Of a stretch of DNA of 5,719 nt, positions 1 through 5,719 are shown piece by piece; position 1 is the first letter of the stretch, and the number at the start of each line of letters is the position of its first letter. The notes beneath the pieces are model-generated. The model searched no databases. It was given only the letters and a program-made list of their open reading frames with translations, and was not told the DNA's origin. The position numbers and the translations under genes were made by a program. This stretch comes from Puniceicoccales bacterium (lineage in GTDB: Bacteria; Verrucomicrobiota; Verrucomicrobiia; Opitutales; LL51), in assembly GCA_031267435.1 (NCBI GenBank), contig JAIRZB010000105.1, positions 1 to 5,719 on the forward strand, written 5' to 3'.

Positions 1-233
1 CCTCCTGGCGAATTAACGTACATATGAATGTCCTTTTTAGAGTCTTCCATTTGAAGAAAAAGCAGTTGGGCAACAATCGCATTGGCTACGAAATCATCGA
101 TTGCTGTCCCTAAAAAAATGATGCGATCCTTAAGCAAGCGACTATAAATATCCCAGGAACGCTCCTGACGACCATCGCGTTCATAGACGTAGGGTAGTGG
201 CATGTAAGTTTGACTGACGATTCTAGATTGCAT
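1..233 (-). CDS. clpP: ATP-dependent Clp protease proteolytic subunit, N-terminal part (cut by window edge)
   Basis: ClpP is the serine peptidase that forms the two-ring barrel degrading unfolded substrates fed by ClpX or ClpA/C in the cytoplasm. Only the first 77 codons are visible. They contain the family's N-terminal signature: ERSWDIYSRLLKDRIIFLG (about residues 24-42), then IVAQLLFLQMED (about 53-64), and DIHMYVNSPGG running to the edge, where NSPGG is the conserved segment near the oxyanion site. The catalytic Ser, His and Asp lie beyond base 1. The ATG at 233 was chosen because it follows the tig stop codon by only 2 bases (TAATTATG), which suggests translational coupling; Met11 is a possible alternative. 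No strong Shine-Dalgarno is seen, only GTTGAG overlapping the end of tig. A Trp replaces the usual Phe/Tyr before DIYSRLL. clpX may follow outside the window, but this cannot be seen. Family identification is secure. Confidence 0.95.
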   Translation of the reverse strand, partial: MQSRIVSQTYMPLPYVYERDGRQERSWDIYSRLLKDRIIFLGTAIDDFVANAIVAQLLFLQMEDSKKDIHMYVNSPG

Positions 234-235
234 AA

Positions 236-1630
236 TTACTCAACATTGATGGGCACAACGGGACCGTCGGATGATGTATTCTCCGCTAGGGTTTCCGCTG
301 TTGACGAAATATTCTTTTCCTCACTGTCACTTTTCTTTAAATTGGTAAGCAAAATAAAATCAAGTGTTTTTCCGAAAACGGCGCGTCGCTGAAGTTCACG
401 AATACGTTCGTGATTGTTTTTAATTTCTTCGATCAATTGGTTCGGAGCAATTCCTAGCATCGATGCTTCCTGCATAATCATTTGATCCATTTCTGTTTCC
501 GAAATAGTAATTTTTTCCTGTTCAGCGATTTTTTCGAGGATAAAATTGACCTTTGCGCGATCGCGGGATAACTCCTGGGTGTCTTCGACTAATTTATCTT
601 TGCTATTTTGGAATATTTCCGCAGTCATACCTCCGTGCATTTGTTGCTCGACAAAACTACGTATGATATGAATTTGCTCATATTGTATAGCACTTTCAGG
701 AACCTCAAAGGAGGCGGTGTCGATCATTTTTTGAACGATACTTTCCCGTTGTTCGAAACGCAATATTTGTAATTTGCGATTTTCTAGCTCTGCCATCGTT
801 TTGGCTTTAAGTTCGTCGAGATCCTTTACTTTTAATTTCTCAAAGAATGCATCGTCGAGTTCGGGAAGAATTTTTTCGCGGATTTCAAAAATTTTGGTAT
901 GGTAAATCACTTTTTTCCCTTGTAATTCAGCGACTTCAAAATCGGTTGGGAATTCCATTTCAATGTCCTTTTCACCATCGACTTCCATTCCTTCAATACC
1001 TGCGTTGATTGCTTTTATTCCATGGGAATTTTCATTGCCTGCTTCTTCCCAGGTATTTTTTTGTTCGGCCCAGATCGGCGTTTGCGGGATAAGATCGATG
1101 ACCTTTGTTCCATCATCGAATGTACCTTCATACTGGAGGCGTACAAAATCTCCCCTTTGAATCGGGCGCTTTACTTCTTTGTAATCCGTATAATGATTAC
1201 GAATTTGTTCAATGGTTTTAGAGATTTCCTCATCGTTAATGGTAATTTCGGGTTGTTTAATTTCGATATTTTTATAATCGAGCAGCTCAAAGGCTGGCTT
1301 CAAGTCGACGGTAAAATTGAGTTCCTTATCCCCACCGAGGGTATTTTTAACATCAAATTTCGCGAGCGAAAAAATTTCCCAGTTATTTTCTTTGACAATA
1401 TCATCAAAAGCTTTTGAGGCGACAGTCTTGTCGATTTGTTCTTGTAATTCTTTGGCATAGCGCGATTTAATGAGTGCTAAAGGAACTTTGCCCTTTCGAA
1501 ATCCTGGAATTTTAACATCCCGGACGAAGGATTGTAAGACGGAATTTTCTTCGCTTTGAATGGTATCTTTTGCGATAACAACGGTGGCTTCCTTGCGAAC
1601 CGAACTTATTGACTTAATTTCACTTTTCAC
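236..1630 (-). CDS. tig: Trigger factor, ribosome-associated chaperone with PPIase-like domain
   Basis: Trigger factor binds ribosomal protein uL23 at the exit tunnel and shields nascent chains. The product is 464 residues, slightly longer than the E. coli protein (432). The ribosome-binding domain covers about residues 1-115 and carries the signature GFRKGKVP at 43-50, at the same numbering as in E. coli. A FKBP-type domain lies at about 158-250 (DFVRLQYEGTFDDGTKV, ending KIFEIREK), and the helical chaperone arms lie at about 255-430. The last 30 residues are a Ser/Glu/Thr-rich, probably disordered tail. The start is GTG: AGGAG lies 8 bases upstream and an in-frame TAA lies two codons before the GTG, so the start cannot be much earlier. 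The FKBP part looks remodelled, with a longer loop at about 177-205 holding Trp187 and Trp194 in place of the usual FxxG.A..F.LG..... IPGFE stretch, so isomerase activity is uncertain. It is followed at 2 bases by clpP, the classical tig-clpP operon. Confidence 0.97.
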   Translation of the reverse strand: MKSEIKSISSVRKEATVVIAKDTIQSEENSVLQSFVRDVKIPGFRKGKVPLALIKSRYAKELQEQIDKTVASKAFDDIVKENNWEIFSLAKFDVKNTLGGDKELNFTVDLKPAFELLDYKNIEIKQPEITINDEEISKTIEQIRNHYTDYKEVKRPIQRGDFVRLQYEGTFDDGTKVIDLIPQTPIWAEQKNTWEEAGNENSHGIKAINAGIEGMEVDGEKDIEMEFPTDFEVAELQGKKVIYHTKIFEIREKILPELDDAFFEKLKVKDLDELKAKTMAELENRKLQILRFEQRESIVQKMIDTASFEVPESAIQYEQIHIIRSFVEQQMHGGMTAEIFQNSKDKLVEDTQELSRDRAKVNFILEKIAEQEKITISETEMDQMIMQEASMLGIAPNQLIEEIKNNHERIRELQRRAVFGKTLDFILLTNLKKSDSEEKNISSTAETLAENTSSDGPVVPINVE

Positions 1631-1638
1631 TTTTTATT

Positions 1639-1643
1639 CTCCT
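1639..1643 (-). promoter_or_regulatory. Shine-Dalgarno of tig, supports the GTG start
   Basis: On the minus strand the sequence AGGAG lies 8 bases before the GTG at 1630. It is the clearest ribosome binding site in the window and fixes GTG as the tig start codon, because the reading frame is closed by TAA two codons before the GTG. Confidence 0.75.
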
Positions 1644-1646
1644 AGC

Positions 1647-1674
1647 TTCCTAAGAAGGATCTTGATTTCGTCAA
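1647..1674 (-). promoter_or_regulatory. Possible tig promoter in the antiporter-tig gap
   Basis: The 76-base gap between the antiporter stop and tig holds TTGACG (1674-1669, minus strand) and, 16 bases on, TAGGAA (1652-1647). The first box is good (5 of 6) and the second is poor (3 of 6). If real, transcription would begin a few bases before the tig Shine-Dalgarno, giving a very short leader. The antiporter could instead be cotranscribed with tig, since I see no convincing terminator in this gap. This is a weak call based on consensus boxes alone. Confidence 0.2.
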
Positions 1675-1706
1675 CCTTATAAAATTTTCTTTAATATCTC
1701 CTTCCG

Positions 1707-3131
1707 CTATAACGTATTATTTTTCCAGCTCGGCTTTCGAAAATGGGCAATGATAAATGGTGGTAGCATTGCCATAATATTTCCCGCAATCATAAGTAAG
1801 ATGTAAGTTGTTTTACTTTCGAAGTGAATTTCTTCGGGCGGTAAAAATCCAATGATATAGCAAATTGCGCAGATGATACTGGCTGTCACACCTATGGCAA
1901 TCATTCCAAGGTTGCCAAAGGGAACGGTATAGGTACGTTTTACGTCGGGATATTTGAATTTAAGTATAATCCCGGCGGCGAACATGAGGATATACATAAT
2001 GAGCATTGTCTGGGCTGTAATCGCCACGAGAATCCAAAAACATTTTGTTACGGATGGGATGACTAAAAAAATAAATGAAAATAACGTAATGGTGATGGCT
2101 TGCCAAATAATGATTGAGGAAGGCATGCCCTGGGCATTCATTTTTTGTAAGGACGGCGGAAGATTCCCTGTTTTAGCCGTGGCGAGCATCCCCCGAGCGG
2201 GGCCCGAAACCCAGGCGACAAACCACCCTAGAACCCCAAAAGCCATGAGCCATATGACCCATTTTGTAAGCCAGGGTATACCGAATTGCATACACAGTGC
2301 TTCGATGGCTTGGATAACTCCCGATTCGAGGGTGAGTATTTTTTGGGGGACCGATACCGCAATGGCAAGAGAGCCCAGTAGAGAAATAACAAAAATGAGG
2401 AATGCGGACAACAATATGGCGCGCGGGTAATCCCGTTGAGGATTATTGACGTCATGGGCATGGGCGGCGGACATCTCTAGGCCTGCAAATCCGAGGAACA
2501 CATTGAGTAGAAAGACAAACTTTTCCGGAGAATCGAGGGCGGGCGATAACGCGGAGAAGGATAATTCCGTATTGGGTTCGTGTCCCACCGCAAGCCAGGC
2601 AATTCCCAGTGCCGTAATGATAATTCCCGGAATAATCGTACCGAAAATGGAGCCCATATTGGTAACGAAACTTGCCAGGCGTATTCCCCTAAGCGTAATC
2701 CAGGTTCCTCCCCAGGTAACGGCCAAAATAACAAAGAATATGTAGTAGTTATTTTCCGCAAGAGTTGGATAGCCGGTTGCATACGCCATAATTGAAGCGA
2801 GGTAGGCGAGAGATGCCGGAAAACCGACTATATTTGAAAATAGTTGTAACCAAACCGCTAGGAACCCCCAAAGGCCTCCCATTGCTTTGCTAACCCAGTT
2901 GGCAATGCCACCTTCTTCGGGGAAGCCGGTCGCCAGTTCCGCCGATACGAGGGCGGTCGGAATGAGAAAGAAAATTACGGAGAAAATATAGAAAGCGACC
3001 ATACCCAAGCCGTACTCGGCCATGGAAGGTAAATTTCTGAGGTTAATGACCGCTGCACAATTAATCATTGCGAGAGAAAACACCCCCAAATACGCATGAG
3101 ACTTACCTGAGGACTGATTCTTAATGTCCAT
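1707..3131 (-). CDS. APC-family amino-acid antiporter, GadC-like (glutamate:GABA antiporter group)
   Basis: This is an inner-membrane amino-acid transporter of the APC superfamily. About 12 hydrophobic segments are visible over 474 residues. Family landmarks resembling GadC are, in order: INLRNLPSMAEYG (30-41) around helices 1-2, SAELATGFPEEGGIANWVS (63-81), GLEMSAAHAHDVNNPQRDYP (217-236), GVIQAIEAL (271-279), VSGPARGMLATAKTGNLPP (308-326), KYPDVKRTY (393-401) and GFLPPEEI (428-435). GadC of enteric bacteria exchanges external glutamate for internal GABA in acid resistance. The present protein ends soon after helix 12 (RKPSWKNNTL), so it lacks the C-terminal plug that closes GadC at neutral pH. 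No glutamate decarboxylase or other amino-acid decarboxylase is in the window, so the substrate pair is unknown. The ATG at 3131 gives the full first helix; a weak GGTAG lies 9 bases before it. Other APC members (arginine/agmatine, YjeM-like) are less similar to my eye. Confidence 0.88.
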   Translation of the reverse strand: MDIKNQSSGKSHAYLGVFSLAMINCAAVINLRNLPSMAEYGLGMVAFYIFSVIFFLIPTALVSAELATGFPEEGGIANWVSKAMGGLWGFLAVWLQLFSNIVGFPASLAYLASIMAYATGYPTLAENNYYIFFVILAVTWGGTWITLRGIRLASFVTNMGSIFGTIIPGIIITALGIAWLAVGHEPNTELSFSALSPALDSPEKFVFLLNVFLGFAGLEMSAAHAHDVNNPQRDYPRAILLSAFLIFVISLLGSLAIAVSVPQKILTLESGVIQAIEALCMQFGIPWLTKWVIWLMAFGVLGWFVAWVSGPARGMLATAKTGNLPPSLQKMNAQGMPSSIIIWQAITITLFSFIFLVIPSVTKCFWILVAITAQTMLIMYILMFAAGIILKFKYPDVKRTYTVPFGNLGMIAIGVTASIICAICYIIGFLPPEEIHFESKTTYILLMIAGNIMAMLPPFIIAHFRKPSWKNNTL

Positions 3132-3139
3132 CGCAAATA

Positions 3140-3168
3140 ACTACCACGAAAATTCTTAATGATGTCAA
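3140..3168 (-). promoter_or_regulatory. Possible antiporter promoter
   Basis: On the minus strand a perfect TTGACA (3168-3163) is followed after 17 bases by GGTAGT (3145-3140), a poor -10 box. It lies between the terminator-like hairpin of the phosphatase gene and the antiporter ATG at 3131, which is the right place for a new transcription unit. With these boxes the start point would fall almost on the ATG, giving a nearly leaderless message, so the pairing of boxes may be wrong. Confidence 0.3.
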
Positions 3169-3179
3169 TATTTTTAAGT

Positions 3180-3203
3180 AAAAAAATCGAGAACAATTCC
3201 CCG
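3180..3203 (-). terminator. Rho-independent terminator after the HAD phosphatase gene
   Basis: The minus-strand RNA reads CGGGGA, loop AUUG, UUCUCG, then A followed by seven U. The six-pair stem includes two G-U pairs. The plus-strand RNA would have A-C mismatches at those positions and lacks the U run, so the element is directional for leftward transcription. It lies 26 bases past the phosphatase stop codon (3229-3231). The stem is short and its strength was not calculated. Confidence 0.5.
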
Positions 3204-3228
3204 CTAACTTTTGGGTAGTGTATTTCGT

Positions 3229-3813
3229 TTACATATGGGGCATGTGCCCATGGAAAGTATATTTTTGGGCAAAGTTAAGTAAATTTTTAAAAACTAAGAT
3301 TTTTCCTTCTTGAATTAATTGTCTACATTGGGGGGATTGGGGGTATTGGGATTCGAGTAGAATGCCGTGAATACCTGCGTTTAGACCGGCAAAAGCATCG
3401 GTTTCCTTGTCGCCGACCATGTAGCATTCGTTGCGATTTAATCGATATTTTTCGACCATTTCATTGATAAATCGCGGAGAAGGTTTGCGATAGTGTTCCA
3501 GTGCATAGGTTGCCTCGGGGGCAATACAAATTTCCGTAAAATACGGATTGCCCAAAAGTTCGATAATCCGTTGATTGCAGGCTTCGACATCTTCTCGGGT
3601 GTAAATTTTTTGTTCGATGCCGGGTTGATTGGTCAATAAAAAAAGCTGAAATTCCTGGCGTATAAAAATTTCAATGGCCTCCCTAGCTCCATCGATTGGA
3701 TAAATTTTATCCGGTTCGGAAACGTAGTAATAATCGACGTTGAGTGTACCGTCGCGATCAAGAAAAATCGCTTTTTTGATCGACTTTTGTGAATTTTGCG
3801 AAAAATGATCCAT
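3229..3813 (-). CDS. HAD-IIIA phosphatase, GmhB-like (D,D-heptose 1,7-bisphosphate phosphatase family)
   Basis: This is a cytoplasmic HAD-superfamily phosphatase of 194 residues, a length normal for GmhB, which dephosphorylates heptose bisphosphate in lipopolysaccharide core synthesis. All four HAD motifs are visible: FLDRDGTL (17-24; nucleophile Asp19 and acid/base Asp21), LLTNQPG (59-65), RKPSP (109-113, Lys110) and VGDKETD (133-139). The stretch NVDYYYVSEPDKIYPIDGAREA (25-46) is also GmhB-like. The Cys/His zinc loop of classical GmhB is missing: the segment CIAPEATYALEHYRKP keeps only one Cys and one His. The C-terminus is FHGHMPHM, a small His/Met cluster. The substrate could therefore be another sugar or a histidinol-type phosphate. 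The ATG at 3813 is chosen because an in-frame TAA lies three codons before it and no other start precedes motif I; no Shine-Dalgarno is visible. It abuts the divergent ftsY start directly. Confidence 0.85.
   Translation of the reverse strand: MDHFSQNSQKSIKKAIFLDRDGTLNVDYYYVSEPDKIYPIDGAREAIEIFIRQEFQLFLLTNQPGIEQKIYTREDVEACNQRIIELLGNPYFTEICIAPEATYALEHYRKPSPRFINEMVEKYRLNRNECYMVGDKETDAFAGLNAGIHGILLESQYPQSPQCRQLIQEGKILVFKNLLNFAQKYTFHGHMPHM
3755..3782. repeat. Inverted repeat (11-pair stem) just upstream of ftsY
   Basis: Bases 3755-3765 (CGATCAAGAAA) pair with 3772-3782 (TTTTTTGATCG) around a 6-base loop, with one G-U pair in plus-strand RNA. It lies inside the 5' coding part of the phosphatase gene, over the codons for the KKAIFLDRD region, and ends 31 bases before the ftsY ATG at 3814. 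It might act on the ftsY leader or be an operator. It might also arise by chance from A- and T-rich codons, as part of it encodes the invariant HAD motif. Confidence 0.35.
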
Positions 3814-4788
3814 ATGTTTGGGTTATTTGCGAAAGTTCGCACTCAGGTTAAGTCAACCAAAAATAAATTGACTTCAATCTTTAAAAATATTTTCCACGGG
3901 AAAAAACTCGATCAAAGTTCCGTCGACCAAATTGAAGCTCTGCTTTATTCGGCCGATATTGGTGTTGAAACGACTAGGAATATTATTGCTGCAATCAGGG
4001 CAGCCTATAAAAATAACCCCCAAATGCGGGATCAGGAGGTGGGCATGATTTGTAAAAATGTATTGCTCGATGTACTCCGTGGCGCAGACCGTTCTCCGGA
4101 GCTATTATTTAATAGCCAAGGACAGGGGGTTGCCAGTGATGGGGGCAATTTGCAAGAAGCAGCGATTCCGCTAGTGATTGGATTGATTGGAGCTAATGGT
4201 TCCGGGAAAACGACGACCGCTGCGAAATTAGCAGGATTTTTTACGAACAATGGCCAGTCGGTAATTGTGGGAGCCTGTGATACGTTCCGTGTGGCGGCGA
4301 ATGAACAAATTAAAATTTGGGCGGATCGACTTCGCTTTGATCTTGTCGAGAGCCAGCGGGGAGCTGATCCTGCTTCCGTTGCATTTGACACTTGTCAGGC
4401 GGCCATTGGGCGGGGAAAAAATGTTGTAATTTTAGATACGGCAGGGCGCCTCCATAATAAATCCAATCTCATGGCGGAACTAATAAAATTAAAAAAGGTA
4501 ATTGGGAAAGTTAATCCTGCTTTTCCGCAGCACCTATGGCTAGTTGCCGATGCTCATTTGGGGGCGAATACGATTACATCGGCAAAGAAATTCCACGACG
4601 AACTTGGTTTAACGGGGATGATTTTTACGAAATTAGATGGGACGAGTCGTGGGGGAGCGATTGTTGGGATTTATCAAAAGTTAGGTATTCCGGTTTACTT
4701 TATTGGTACCGGTGAAAGTCCTGCGGATCTGGTACCATTTGCCGTCGATGAATATGTCCATGCGCTTGTAGAATGTGATACGCATTAA
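3814..4788 (+). CDS. ftsY: Signal recognition particle receptor FtsY
   Basis: FtsY is the membrane-associated GTPase that docks Ffh-ribosome complexes at the SecYEG translocon. The product is 324 residues from this ATG. It begins with a short basic amphipathic stretch (MFGLFAKVRTQVKSTKNKL) that would bind lipid; the long acidic A domain of enteric FtsY is absent. The N domain spans to about residue 95 (SADIGVETTRNII at 46-58). In the G domain I see G1 GANGSGKTTTAAKLA (126-140), G2 DTFRVAANEQ (156-165), G3 DTAGRL (208-213), G4 TKLDGTSRGG (272-281) and GTGESPADLVPF (298-309). The usual DAxTGQN segment reads DAHLGANT (246-253), with Ala in place of Gln. In-frame starts also exist at 3796 (TTG) and 3805 (ATG). 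I prefer 3814 because MFGLF matches usual FtsY beginnings. None of the three has a good Shine-Dalgarno; only GCGAAAAA precedes 3814. The gene stands alone on the plus strand. Confidence 0.96.
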   Translation: MFGLFAKVRTQVKSTKNKLTSIFKNIFHGKKLDQSSVDQIEALLYSADIGVETTRNIIAAIRAAYKNNPQMRDQEVGMICKNVLLDVLRGADRSPELLFNSQGQGVASDGGNLQEAAIPLVIGLIGANGSGKTTTAAKLAGFFTNNGQSVIVGACDTFRVAANEQIKIWADRLRFDLVESQRGADPASVAFDTCQAAIGRGKNVVILDTAGRLHNKSNLMAELIKLKKVIGKVNPAFPQHLWLVADAHLGANTITSAKKFHDELGLTGMIFTKLDGTSRGGAIVGIYQKLGIPVYFIGTGESPADLVPFAVDEYVHALVECDTH

Positions 4789-4900
4789 TCATCGGATCGT
4801 TAAATCAGTTTTTGGGGTGCAATTGACGTCCAGAAACATTAAAAATCCGTCCTTATCCCTGTAATTGCGATTCATTCTTGCAATTTGTTGATTCGTTAGT

Positions 4901-5719
4901 TTATCGAAAGTAATTTTCCTTTATATATTGAGCCCTCGCATTGATTCCCAGCACAACAGGGCTTCCGTTTTTGTTTGTAAATGTATTATTTGGGGTACCT
5001 GTACAACATCCAATATAGCAGACGCCGTTGATGCCGAGTATGCTTACCACATCAAGAATATTGCTCGTATATCCCGACCGATCCCACTTAAGAAATTTTG
5101 CCGGTTGACTGCCATCGAACCAGGTTACATGGCCATCGCAGTAGACGACATATCCTCCCTTGCTGCCATATAATCCTGTTTTCTCGTCCCACGTACCGTC
5201 CTCGCATAGTCCACGCGTAAAACCAAGGATCGCTATGTCCAATGGAACACGTGGTGACAGACCAGTCACCAAACAGTAACTCAACACCTTAAAGGCGTAG
5301 CTATTTATGCCCACAACATAAGAAAACGCGTCCCCGTATGGAGCAATTCCTGGTCCTGAATAGTACTTTCCCTTTCCTTCCAAATCAACACGATTAAGTG
5401 TACCCCAATAAGTTAATGTGTCCCGTTGCACTTTAGAAGCATATTTATCCCCCGGAGAAATATAAGCATAGGGATCATTAAGAACCATATCCGAAAGATC
5501 GATCCTATTTTGTCCTGCCAAATCGAACACGAAATCCATTGGAGTCCAAGAACTTTTCTGCCGGCCGCGATTGACGAAACACTCGCGCCAGGCATCGGCA
5601 ATTCTTTTAAGATTGGACATATCCTTCGCCTTTTTTGCTGCGAGTTTAACTTCATTATAAACTGGCAGAACTATGGCCGCAAGAATGCCGATAATGGCCA
5701 TAACCACGACCGTTTCAAT
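4901..5719 (-). CDS. Type IV pilin-like / type II secretion pseudopilin-like protein, N-terminus beyond window
   Basis: This is a probable secreted fibre subunit or pseudopilin anchored by an N-terminal helix. The frame is open to the edge and its first visible residues are IETVVVMAIIGILAAIVLPVY, which match the conserved (G)FTLIE plus hydrophobic helix of prepilins. The Glu is the conserved residue 5 after cleavage. The prepilin peptidase site and start codon therefore lie just outside, and the GTG at 5707 is not the real start. A basic amphipathic helix follows (KLAAKKAKDMSNLKRIADAW, visible residues 25-44), then a globular domain of about 225 residues. That domain contains GSKGGYVVYCDGHVTWFDG (185-203), which resembles the DGHV/H-X9-DG type motif of PVC-group pilin-like proteins. 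Seven Cys are visible, including VCYIGCC (233-239), so disulphides are possible. It converges on ftsY, separated by 112 bases in which I see no clear terminator. The exact role is unknown; major pilin, pseudopilin or cell-surface protein are all possible. Confidence 0.85.
   Translation of the reverse strand: METVVVMAIIGILAAIVLPVYNEVKLAAKKAKDMSNLKRIADAWRECFVNRGRQKSSWTPMDFVFDLAGQNRIDLSDMVLNDPYAYISPGDKYASKVQRDTLTYWGTLNRVDLEGKGKYYSGPGIAPYGDAFSYVVGINSYAFKVLSYCLVTGLSPRVPLDIAILGFTRGLCEDGTWDEKTGLYGSKGGYVVYCDGHVTWFDGSQPAKFLKWDRSGYTSNILDVVSILGINGVCYIGCCTGTPNNTFTNKNGSPVVLGINARAQYIKENYFR

Noticed and set aside
1022..1417. A 131-codon plus-strand open frame opposite tig.
   Set aside because: Its composition follows from the tig codons on the other strand and no recognisable motif or start signal is present.
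1954..2430. A 158-codon open frame on the plus strand opposite the antiporter gene.
   Set aside because: It is antisense to a clear membrane protein gene and has no family motif or ribosome binding site; hydrophobic codons on one strand commonly leave such frames open on the other.
3235..3251. GC-rich hairpin at the 3' end of the phosphatase gene, considered as a terminator.
   Set aside because: It lies before the stop codon and has no following T run; the hairpin at 3180-3203 fits better.
3796..3813. TTG at 3796 or ATG at 3805 as the ftsY start.
   Set aside because: Neither has a better ribosome binding site, both add residues (MRKMIH) not typical of the family, and both overlap the divergent phosphatase gene; they remain possible.
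4863..4885. Inverted repeat AATTGC...GCAATT between the convergent ftsY and pilin-like genes, considered as a shared terminator.
   Set aside because: The stem is only six mostly A-T pairs with an 11-base loop and no T run on either side, so termination is not supported.
5705..5707. GTG at 5707 as the start of the pilin-like protein.
   Set aside because: The frame continues upstream with IETV, the conserved Glu of prepilins, so a start here would remove the processing site; the gene is truncated by the window.

Overview
The window most likely comes from a Verrucomicrobiota (PVC group) bacterium, probably near the Opitutae. The evidence is a pilin-like protein with a C-terminal YCDGHVTWFDG motif, a trigger factor with an unusual Trp-containing PPIase segment, and a GmhB-like HAD phosphatase without its zinc loop. 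This assignment rests on my recollection of these families and was not searched. Base composition looks moderately AT-rich throughout, and I see no tRNA, rRNA, CRISPR array, insertion sequence or attachment site.

Layout from left to right. Bases 1-233 (minus) are the N-terminal part of clpP, cut by the left edge. tig (trigger factor) ends 2 bases upstream of clpP, so the two form one protein-quality-control operon. Upstream of tig on the same strand is a 12-helix amino-acid antiporter of the GadC-like APC group, then a small HAD phosphatase that resembles D,D-heptose bisphosphate phosphatase. A likely Rho-independent terminator and a TTGACA box in the gap between phosphatase and antiporter suggest these two are separate transcription units. 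ftsY, the signal-recognition-particle receptor, runs the other way on the plus strand. A converging minus-strand gene for a type IV pilin-like / type II secretion pseudopilin-like protein is cut by the right edge; its visible first residues IETVVV show that the prepilin cleavage site lies just outside.

The genes are mostly housekeeping functions for protein biogenesis: FtsY targets nascent membrane proteins, trigger factor receives nascent cytosolic chains, and ClpP degrades failures. The antiporter and phosphatase have no obvious functional link to them. No new multi-gene system is evident. The most notable points are the zero-spacing divergent start codons of ftsY and the phosphatase inside one CATATG, the altered metal-binding region of the phosphatase together with a His/Met tail, the remodelled PPIase domain of trigger factor, the altered DAxxGQ region in FtsY, and the Cys-rich, DGH-containing pilin-like protein.
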